Origin: Platynereis dumerilii
Taxonomy: Eukaryota > Annelida > Polychaeta > Phyllodocida > Nereididae
Reading direction: 5' to 3'
Assembly: GCA_026936325.1 (NCBI GenBank)
Contig: JAPTHN010000003.1
Span: forward strand, 64,306,692-64,370,691
Length of the DNA: 64,000 nt
Shown: positions 23,091-34,100 of the stretch, piece after piece
How the letters are laid out: the number at the start of each line of letters is the position of its first letter
How positions within the stretch are numbered: the stretch's first letter is position 1
Notes under the pieces: model-generated
Databases searched by the model: none
What the model was told of the DNA's origin: nothing
The model's input: only the letters and a program-made list of their open reading frames with translations
Position numbers and translations under genes: made by a program

Positions 23091-24125
23091 ATAATGAGCT
23101 ATTGCACCAAATTCATTTGAGAACATGAATTAGTCAACAATATGTCCTTTCAGAAAGTTTTGGTTGGAACTTGGTACAGGTTGTTATTCTCCTTGATAAT
23201 AGCCTTCCAAACATGGTGTACCAAGGTGTCGCCAAATGAATGAGCATATTTGAACAGTGACAGTTCACAGGGAAACAGTCCTATACCAGCAAAAATCAAG
23301 AGGATGTTGTATCTGGGCCCAGATATTGCACACACAAAATTTCAGGCCGACAGCTATATTGGTCCTGAAGATATACCCTTCTAAAATCTCAATTCCATTT
23401 GATATTTCAAAAACGAGCGTTTTGAGAAGGTTACTAAAAAATTCATAACTAAATAATGAGCTCTTGCACCACATTCATCTTAATGCATCTCTTAGTGAAC
23501 AATATTTTCTTCCAGACAGTTTTGGTTTGAAATTTTTTCAGGTTGTCAGACATTTGCAAATGGGCGCTGAAGTTGCTGAACTTTAGGTTTTTCCCAGACT
23601 TTGTACTGCTATATTCTAAATACGAAATACCTAACATGCTTGATTTTTTACCAGACTGTTAAAACTCAATGACAGCTAGCTCTTCAGAAAAAATCAACCT
23701 CCTCTCTTTAATACTTTCCTAGCTAAAGCCTTTCAAACATGGTGACCCAGAACATTTTGCTAAATGAAAGAGCATGTTTGATCAGTCACAGTTCCCAGGA
23801 ATAGAGTCCTATACCAACAATAATCAAAGAAATGGAAGTATCTGGGCCCAAATATTTCACACAAAAAATTTCAGGCCAATAGCATTATTAATTTTGAAGA
23901 TATAGCTTTCTGAAATCTCAATTCCATTTGATGTCACAAAAACGAGGGCGAAAATTGACAAAACATTACCCTCGTTTTTATTTTGTGTAGCAAAAACTAT
24001 AGGAGATAGAGACTTGAAATTTTGCACACAGCCTACTAACTATATTGCCTTGTTTTGAGAATTTTTTAAGAAAAATCTGAGGGGGTCAGGTGGGAAAATT
24101 TTCAGAAATTTGATGAAACGGCGCG
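23091..24125. repeat. Element E, two diverged tandem units
   Basis: A segment beginning AATGAGCTMTTGCACCA occurs at 23,093 and 23,455, and the linked block with TCTGGGCCCARATATT occurs at about 23,310 and 23,845. The units are about 360 and 490 bp and moderately diverged. It follows directly on the last hairpin module. No ORF with known similarity; family not recognised. Confidence 0.45.
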
Positions 24126-25179
24126 GTTTGACCCGTGTGTGCTGCGCAAAAAGTGTAATTCACATGAATTAGGATATGTAGAAGAGTTGGATTGAGCTGA
24201 AAAGAGTTCTTGCCTAGTACATTCAGGAAGTCACAGGGTGAATTAGAAGATGAGGCATTCAGTATAACTTTAGATAAATCGCGTACGCTATCATTTTAAT
24301 ACATGTATAATAGATAGATAGGAGGGGGGATCAGACAGCTTGGCTGATCATTGATGAGCATGTTTCTAAGGCGTGTATTAGAACATTATTACATGTATGT
24401 GTGGTTTTCCTTCGAACAATCGTTCTATTTCTAAAGGGCATATTTATTATTCAAATCATAGGCTGAACATGTTATGGTGTGGCATGTCAATAGATATAAG
24501 CTTATGCATAGGCCAAAGCCCGCGAAAATGCTTGCTAATAGCACAGGCCAGCTGATGCTGTTGCTTTGGTGGCTGTGCCTCCCTCCGAAATACACTGGGT
24601 CACTGAGAAGAGCAGGGGGCGTGGGTGCGAGTAAAGAGAGAGTCAAGTTAAAATGGCGTTGCCGAGGTGCATGAAGGAATTTCGTGAAAAGGGCTGCAGA
24701 AAATGTAGATTTGGAAGAAATAAGGGAGGATTTGCAGGCATTTTATTAGCCACACTCAAAGGCAATGTCAGTACGAAGCTTCATGCAAAATGCAGTGGGT
24801 GTGGCTAGAGCAGGGATGGAGGAGTAGAGGTGACATCAAAGTTGGAGGGATAGAGTCTTAAGAGTAGGATTTTCCCTGATATTGCCTGCCTCAATGGTTT
24901 TTTTCCCTGACCTCATTCTGGCTTGTCATGGTGTTAGTTCCACTAACCAGCATCCCAAAACTATTACTTTTACAAATGGAGAGAAATACTGCTCAACGAT
25001 TGGCTGTGACGCTAAGACGCAAATTCTTATGATAATGCGCGAAAATGAAAGGATTTGTCTAGGGTAGATTCTCTGGGTGCTGAAAGGCAGTGAATGCCTC
25101 AGCCACCAACCCATCACATCTTAATTTGATTACTTAAACGTGTATGTATTAACACAATTAAACAGGAAAATTCACACAC
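24126..25179. other. No recognisable gene
   Basis: AT-rich sequence between repeat E and the last visible INTS8 exon. Short ORFs on both strands show no similarity I recognise, and none matches the missing C-terminal quarter of INTS8. Confidence 0.5.
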
Positions 25180-28100
25180 CTGCTTCCCATAACTCTCTAG
25201 CAGCCTTCCGACAAATCTTTATGTTACTCAAGTCCTGGCTGAGGGCAGCAATCAAACGTCCAATCTGAAAAATCAAATTTCAAAATGTTAAATAACTGAA
25301 ACAGATGGGGCTTCATATCCTGTATCTATGCACTGACAAGGCTCAATGTGACAACCAGGGATCAAAGAAATGATGTGTGGTGCACTCTTGGCACAGGATG
25401 AAACATACGTCTTACATGGGTTGCCTAGACGATGGATGGATGGATGATTGGGCTTTACGTCCTGTACTTGTGCACTTTGTAGGCTAATTAGGACCGGAGG
25501 AGGACACGGCAATGAGGCGAAGGATGATTGAAACAGTCATCCAACATAGGCCCAGGTGACCCGGCAAGAGCTGGATTCGAACCCTGGACCCAGCAATTAG
25601 CAGCCCAGCATGCTACCACTAGACCAACCCTCCCCCCTACCAAAATTACCGAAACCCCAGTTAACTTACCCCGACAAATCCATTAGAATGATTTGCCAGT
25701 TGTGCGAAGTATTGCCATTCTTCCAGAGATAGCAAAAATGCCACACATGCAAAGACCATCTCTTGACTGGGCTGCATTTTCCCTGAAAACACAAAATAAC
25801 AAATGATACAGAGGAGTAAAAAATATTTATAACCCGTAATATCCTCCCTCCATGAAATGTTTCAACCTTCCTAATCTGCTCCTTCTCTCATATCTTCCCC
25901 ATATGTTTCCATGGCAACTAAAGAGAGCTGGAGAAAATAATACCCATTTATATACAGCTAGGTGGTATAGAGGTTAAGGTTCCTGCCTACTCCGCTGAAG
26001 GTCTTTGCCTGCATGGGTTCGAACTTCTGGTGGGGAACCCAAAATTTTCAGTGCACCTTTATGAGCAAAATCCCAGCTGGATGTCGTTAGGATGAGACGT
26101 TAAATTGGCGGCCCCTTGTATCAGTGTCTATGCTGAGCAAGTAAAAGATCCCTCACATGGGGTAAATGCGTTACATGTTTCAAGAGGACTCCTGCTCTCT
26201 CTCCCATCTCATCAAACAACTCTCGTGAGTGCCCAGACCTGGGCTTAGAGGGCTGCCCTTACCATATCTATCTATCTTTGTAAGAGATTGATGAAAGCTC
26301 CTGCACAGTGTGGCAGTGTCCCTGAACAAAGTTTGTGATTTTTAAAAAGGAAGCGATAAATTAGAATTGCATAATCGTAGGCCAAGAAAGTTCAATGAGA
26401 AATGAGAGATGAGAGGATTTTGCAATTAAAAATCACAGGCAAAGTGCATAGACATATTTTGGATGGACGAATGATCGGGGCTTTACGTCCTGTATTTATG
26501 CACTTGGTAGGCTAATAAGGACAGGAGGAGGACACGGCAATGAGGGCATGGGCCTATACATATTTTATCAATAGATTAAATTCTTTTTAAAAGTTTCTCT
26601 AAAATTCACCCAAGTTCGTACTACTACAAAACTATCGAAATATTAATCAAGGTTAACTTGAGCGTGCAAATCTATCATCACAATATTTTATAGACATATC
26701 AAGTATTTAAAATTGAAACAACACCTCACCTCCACCTTGTAAGGCTGTGATTGCCGTTTTGACCCGCTTCAGAACCTCCTGACAAGATGAAGACGGTGGC
26801 AAAGGTTTCGTCTCAAGCAGCTGAGTGACGTCGACGTTCAGAATTTCCCATCGCAAGAGAGCATTAACGTTGTATGAAATATCTTTGGACAACTTTTCGG
26901 CATGAGTGAGTAATTCTCTTGCTTTGTCATAATTCTGAAATTGAAGTATAAGCAATATTTGTTTAATAAGAAACTATTAACTACTTATGATATAAATTTA
27001 ATTGTAATATAATTTTATAATATTTTCACTACTTAGGCAATTCAAGTATGATCAAAATAAAGCTTTCGGATGGATGATTGGAGCTTTACGTCCTGTATTT
27101 ATGCACTCGGTAGGCTAATTAGTGCAGGAGGAAGACACAGCAATGCGGCGAAAGATGATTGAAACTGCTCTCCAACACAGGTGACCCGACGAGAGCTGGA
27201 TTTGAACCCAGGACCCACAATAGGCAGCCCAGCAAGCTACAAGCACGCTACTACTAAGCTAACCCTACCCCTATAAATAAAGCTATCAAGAAATCAACAA
27301 TGCAACATCATATTTACCTCCAGATTGAGAGCAGCTCTGGCTTTGGCAATGAGAATCTGGATTTGAAGACGTTCCGAGCCATGCTTGGGAGGGATGCTCT
27401 CCAGATAGCTGAACAGATCTCTTGGCAGGTACCACTGCAATGTGATAGATGAGTCGATGGTTTATTTTGTTATATTTGCTAAATATATAGGCATTATTCT
27501 AAGCTTCAACTACACCCAATCGTACACAATATTGTATACTTTACTGTGTACATTCCCCAGCTTTCAAAATCACAATTTTTTTTAAACGTTTTCCGTACTA
27601 GGTAACCTAATATCATTTAATTACATAACAACTCGATTTAACAAATTAAAAGAAGAGATTTTTCTATAACTTGACATCACTATATTTGTAATTTTCAAAG
27701 AATCCAAAATTCCTTCAAATCATGATTCACCAAATTATTTAATAATTTAATAAATGCATTATAATAAGTGATAAGTGTATTACCACACTAAGTTTTAAAA
27801 TAGGACACAATTTTGCAAAAGTCAAGATTTTAAGGAGCATGACTTACATTTTGAGATAAATTAATGATAGACTGTCTGCTAATCTTCATTCTCAACATTT
27901 GTTCGATGACATCTTTCACGGTGCCTGGTTCATAAGTGTCCCTCAAAGTCCATTCCAGATTCTCCAATTTGTCATCTGCAAAATAAGGGACAACGTTATT
28001 TGATGGATTGGGACGTTATAAATAAATGTCCTGTATTCATGCACTTGGAACCTTATTGGGACAAAAGGAATTAATAATGTAATTTAGGCTACAGCAAATT

Positions 28101-31100
28101 AATTAATTGGATGAATCATTGACCAATTTTTTACTGAAACTCTTTTTAATTTAATTTTTTTTAAGTGCCCAAAAATCAATCCGAGGGCGATATCCACCCT
28201 CTTAGATTTCGGCATGATAAAGGATGTCAATCTGCATGGCTACAAATTATCAAATTTCTTGAAAGATTTCCTTCTAATAGTGTTGTGGTGATTTCCGAAA
28301 TTTCGGTTCAGCAGCGGTTCTACCATTACAATCCAAAACTGGAACTGAAGTTTAATCAAACAAATGTGACAAGTCTTTCTCACCAGAGAACTTCGGCGTT
28401 GTCGGTAGAGGCACCACTTCCTTGGCTTTTGATACAGTCTTCTGGATCTCTGCCATTTCAGTCTCAGAGAAATATTTTTTCAGTATTTTCTGGATGTAAG
28501 AATTCTGAGGATATCTATTGCAGAAAAATCTGGAGATCAAAATGCACAATTGAATTATCAAATCCACTGATTAAACAAATACTGAGATATAAATAAATAA
28601 GCAAGGATGGATGGATGGATGATTGGGGCTCTACGTCCTGTATATATGCATTTTGTAGGCTAATATGGACGGGAGGAGAACACGGCAATGAGGCGAAGGA
28701 CAGTGGTTGGCATTAGGCCACACATAATTGATCTTTAGCTTCTCGGATTCCTCTCAAGGCCCTTTTTCTAGGGTCGGTCGGTAGGACAAAAAAAAAAAGG
28801 TGAAAAAAAAAAAAAATTTATAATGTCAAAAAAAAATTTTTTTTTTTTTTTTCAATATTTTTTTTCCCATCGGCAGTAAAGCTATTGTGTCGGCGGGTCC
28901 GCAAAGCTAAGAATCAATTATGTGTGGCCTTAACTCGTTAATAACGAAGAAGTTAACAAATTGAGTAGCTATTAAGTTAACATATTTTAAGTTAATAACT
29001 TCGGTTACTTAATTAAAAGTCAGTGAAGTACAAGTCAGTGAAGTTAATAAATTCCTTAATTTTAGTCAAAAAAGCTGCAAAAAAGACACATTTTTGCATG
29101 AAAAGACTGGAGTTGATAAAAGATAGCTAAATACTGAAACTCAGACAGCTATTGTCTGAGTGCCTCTGTCTGAAAATTCAACCTCTGCCTCTTTTTGAGA
29201 CAGATGAGCCTCATTCTGGTACTTACAATAAATATTTTCACAGATATTGTCTGCTTTTTTTAGGGCTGCAACGGTTCATTACCTCACGGTTCGGTACGGT
29301 TTTCGGTTTGAGGACCACGGTTCGGTTTTTTGACGGTTTTTTTTTTATCGGCAAATTTAAATATCCCAAGTTATATTATCTTAGGTAGGCTTAAATCAAT
29401 AAATGTGAAATTGGGCTTTTAATGAAATATTAAGAAGAGGTTATTTTCATATCAAAATTATACCTCAAAGGCTATGAGCAGTATGGACTACACAATATAG
29501 AGTAATAGTTCTGCCAATTTAAACCAGGTATAAAAGTGTAGGTGTATGCATAAATAGCTAAATAATGTTATTATGCTTTTGAAGCATGTTCAGTTTTGAG
29601 CAAATACCTGTCATATAGGGCTTAATTAATAGGCCAACATTGTAAATTGCACTTCAGTCTTCACACCTTTGGCAACTTAGAAGGCTTTGATTGGTCTTGG
29701 GGGGTAAAATGTTGATTGCCATTAACTAATTCCTATTGTGTACATCATATTATACCAATTGCTTAACCAAGCAATTAGCTGATTGCTGTAGCAGCTCCAC
29801 ACCCTCAGCAGGTCAGCAGCTTTACTTCTGCTGTTGTTCTGTGAGCAGATTAAACTTGCGCGACGGTGGCGCCTCTAGCGGCGGAAATCGGAACTACGGC
29901 GTACCGAATTATTCGTCAGCCTGACGGTGCGGTGAACCGTGATGCCTAATACCGCGGTTTATTCGTACCGCAATAAACCGTTGCAGCCCTAGCTTTTTTA
30001 TCGAAATCAAAAATAAATTGACTTAACTTTTTAACTTTAACTTCAGTTAACTTGGCCACAATTTTAACTTATTAACTAAAACTTTGCTAATAATTTCATT
30101 AACTTATTAACTGTTAACTAAGTTAACATTTTTTTGTTAACTTGCCCAACACTGGTGAAGGATGATTGAAATAGCCGTCCAACATAGGCCAAGTTGAACC
30201 GGCAAAAGCTGGATTCAAACCCTGGACCCAGCGATTGGCAGTCCAGCACGCTACCACTAGACCAACCCTCCCCCCTTAAATAATTGAACAAGAACTCAAT
30301 AAATAATTCAAACAAATATGACCGGACTGTATGCTGTGAACAGGAGAACGCCCAACTCATACTCTTCTCTTACCTTATGAAATTCCTGATATTTTCCTGC
30401 TGTTTTGGTGTTCCTTTGTTGCATGCTGCATCACAAAACTACAAGAAAAGAAAAACGCAAATTATCACTATATAAATCATGCAAATACTAAATCTAAACA
30501 CTCTACTTAGATTATTGTGTCAGTGATGATGTCTCGTTCCCCAAACCTCTTACCATATAACGATAATATATTGAGTCATTCTTGAGCATAATAGATACTA
30601 ATATTTTATTTTGAGTCATTCTTGAGTCAACCTTGACTACAATTAACACTAATGTTTTACCTTGAGAACAGACGGGACATTGTCTTCATTAATTCTGGAG
30701 AGCAGACCAGCCGGGCACCCTAAATTCTCCTGCAACCTTTTCACCAGATTCACTGCGGACACCATGAACAACTGGTCCTGTGAGCTGAAACATATAGTTA
30801 ATATAATAACACAACTGTTTTCTTTGGAAGAAAGTTTAAGAAACTCACCTAAAGACAGAAATGTCTATAAATCAGACGCAGACTCCCTTTAACAATGTTT
30901 AGGAGGAGTCTGGAGGACAATAAAAAACTCACAATTTGTCTGAGGCAACCATCTGGTCTTCGATGGCAATTCTTGACTGGATTGGAAGTTCTTGCTTTTC
31001 ATTGTCTTCCTGGAACAAGCTCACGACACCCTGGAAAATTTCAATAAAAATTTCAACTGTTGTATACATGTCCCCTCTTCCTAAAACCAAGAAATACATA

Positions 31101-34100
31101 TATCCATGATTTTGAAGTTGGAAACATCAAGCAGAAAATTGTGCACCCATTACCACCTGGTGAGAAACATGGAGGATAAATTTAATATCAACTGACTTCC
31201 AGGGCGTTTTCGGAAATGTTGCATGCATAACTTGTGTGATACGGGTAACGAAGATTTGTTTCTGAACACGCCAGACACGACATTCGCGTTTCCGGGAAGG
31301 TGCCAACGTCAATTCTTGCAAGTAGCGCTCCCGGCTACTCCCCGATATTGGGGAGTACAAGGGTTGCGAGTTTTGTACCATGTGGCAAACTGGTTCCTGC
31401 TCGACTAAAGCTCTCCAGTTCTGGGGAACAAACATGTGTGGCACCCGTGTCACACATGAAAATATTTCCGAAAACGCCCACAATTCACCGCCTTGGCATA
31501 GAAGACATAAAGTGACAACAAATCAATGAGTAATTCAGTCAGTGAATGTGAGTGTGAGTGTGAGAACCACCTGACAAATTTCAGTGACATCCCAGCCCAA
31601 GTTTACTTCCATCCAAACACCCTGCCTATATTCATAATCATTATCTTGGTATAATACACATGCAGTTGAAGAATATGTGTACTCAATTTTAGTTACATAT
31701 CAACAGCACCAACATTTTTCAATTGCCATTTATCAAACAGTGATGAAAAACACAAGGTTAGTCAAAGCAATGGCTCCGTGAATTATACCCCAAATACACG
31801 TCCAATAAATTGTCCTTGAATTTTCTGAAATCAATATTTCTACAGGTGATCAATAAAATAGTGAGCAAAAACTATCCCTCAAAAATAAAGTGAAGATAGA
31901 TTTTAGTAATGATATTCCAACAAGATGGAATGTTTAATTTTATGACCATTTTATTCCCATTGCGACGTTTCTTCCCATTTCAAATATATTCTAAAACAGG
32001 ATATTTTCTGATGGTGTTAAAATGGAAAATAATAGTGATACTTTGCCTGAAAAACATTTCATGGGACATTCTCAGAGCTCAAGGGTACAACTTTTTATGA
32101 TTTGAAGGTTCTGATTTGAACCTAATATCTGTACAAAATAAATTTTCTTCTTGAGACTTATTAGGCAAAATTACAGCACATAGTTACTCGAGTTTTGTTG
32201 AGGAACAGCAAATACCTTGTAATTTTCTTTTTTGGCCTTGTTCAGTCTATCGGTCAGCGTTGGAGTAGGAGCCGGGAAGCCACAGGCAAGGAGGTATCCC
32301 GCTAGTCGACCTCGATCTATTTGAATGTACTTGGTGTCCTGCAGCTGCAATATCAAGAATACAAAGACTTGTAGGCAAAATTAACCAGGACCAGCTCAGT
32401 AGGAATGGATGATAGACAGATAGATAGATATGGTAAGTGCAGCTCTCTAAGCCCGGTTCTGGGGGCTCATGAGGGTTGAATGATGATATGGGAGAGAGGG
32501 TCGGAGTCCTCAACATGATTGTTACACATCGACCCCATGTGAGGGATCTTTTACTTGCCCATAACAGACACTGATTCAAGGGGCCGCCAATTTAATGTCT
32601 CATCCGAACGACATCCAGCTGGGGTTTCGCTCATGAAAGTTAAAATTTCGGGTTCCCCACCCAGGGTTTGAACCCATGCAGACAAAGACCTTAATGATGA
32701 AACCCTCTAAGCCCAATTTGGGCTGACAATGGCAGCTCACGAGGGTTTATTGAAGTCAATTTGATGAGACAGGAGACAGCACAAGTCATTATTTTACCTT
32801 TGGCAATAAATCATCAGCTACTTTGAAGTTCTCTTTGGCCTTGGCATACTGCTCAGAATGCATGAAGAATGCTCCCAGGTCATAGGAAATCTGTAAGGAC
32901 AATGAAGCATATGATATGATGCCTGTGATAGTCTCACTATTCATCATTGAGCAATGAAATTCAATGCTCTGTTTCATCTTTAATATCTCTGAAGTTATTA
33001 ATTTTATACTGTCACACTATAAATTCATGGATGTTTTACGCTACTTCACCCACAACTAAAAAATTTCAAGCAACATTATTTCAACTCTTACAACAACCAT
33101 AAGTGGGTGTGGTTTCTCAAACAGTTCATATTATACTACTGCACTTATTAATCATTTATGCACGACTAATCTATATTCTCCAATGTTTCCTATTCCATTT
33201 CGCTGGTTAATCTCAAGGTGTCGCTCCTGCATGGCATGTTTCTCAGGTCATCACAAAATGGAACTTTCCTTCAATCACAATTTATCCATAATCCTTTTCT
33301 TATTCCCCTTTCACAGGTGCTATGCTAAATTGCTAATAATAATTTATATATCTGACCTGGCAAGCCATCTCATTGAAGGGGATCTTCTCTCCGAGGGACC
33401 AGTCGTTGGGAGATTCAGGATCGCTGTCTGTTACGAGAGTAAAACATTTGGCAGTCGGCATTTGAAAATGTCTGGAGAGACCAAGGAGGCCTTCCAGCAA
33501 CTTCACAGACTCCCCTGTGGAGGTGTCTTTGATCTGAAAAAAATGTTAAAAATGGCTCAAGCAATGATCCTATGCGAATCCACAAGCCAAATTGACATTA
33601 TTCCGATGAAATTAACCAAACAAATCTTTTTTTCTGATTTCACAAGCCAAATAACTATTTAGAAAAAATTACTTTCAAATTGTTATGCATACATGCATAT
33701 TTGTCCAGGAAACCTACCATATCCATAAGAAATTGGTCATCACCGTTCATGCCCATGTTAGGATCAATCAATCCTGGTCTGAAGTAACAGAAATTTAAAT
33801 TACAGTAGATACTCAGTTGTCACATTTTGTATGATGTACTACGAAATTTAACAATAAGTTGTGATTGAAGTGGAACTTCATATATATAAAGAGGATCAGT
33901 TCTCTCTATCCAACGTATAAAACACTAATGTAATAATATCACAGGGGATCATTATTTGGAATACAAAATGTGGGATTGTGGACAATACATACTGTGACAC
34001 ACGATTCAATAAATCATAGATACATAAAAATATCAAGATTTCCTTCTCCGATTTCGAATTTCCCGCCAAACCTTCCATTCTCTCGTTGACTGTAAAAATG

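Larger units (their letters stand above)
28701..30154. mobile_element. Non-autonomous hAT element 1 (nested host)
   Basis: Terminal inverted repeats CAGTGGTTGGCA and TGCCCAACACTG; the 8-bp target duplication (28,693-28,700 and 30,155-30,162) fits the hAT superfamily. Its own sequence is about 0.5 kb once the two nested insertions are removed. It is rich in GTTAA words and has no transposase ORF. Confidence 0.75.
28604..30277 (-). mobile_element. SINE S1 split by nested DNA transposons
   Basis: Tail part at 28,604-28,700 and head part at 30,155-30,277; the two join in the correct order for one S1 copy. The interrupting DNA is flanked by GCGAAGGA and GTGAAGGA, an 8-bp duplication of S1 sequence with one difference. 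Confidence 0.8.

Noticed and set aside
24474-25117. Several 60-70-residue ORFs near 24.5-25.1 kb as INTS8 C-terminal exons
   Set aside because: None resembles the conserved INTS8 C-terminus and none has matching splice sites on the minus strand.
28165-28596. 143-residue plus-strand ORF
   Set aside because: Antisense shadow of INTS8 exon 14 with intron sequence on both sides.
33183-33662. 159-residue plus-strand ORF
   Set aside because: Antisense of INTS8 exon 8 and flanking introns; INTS8 explains the open frame.
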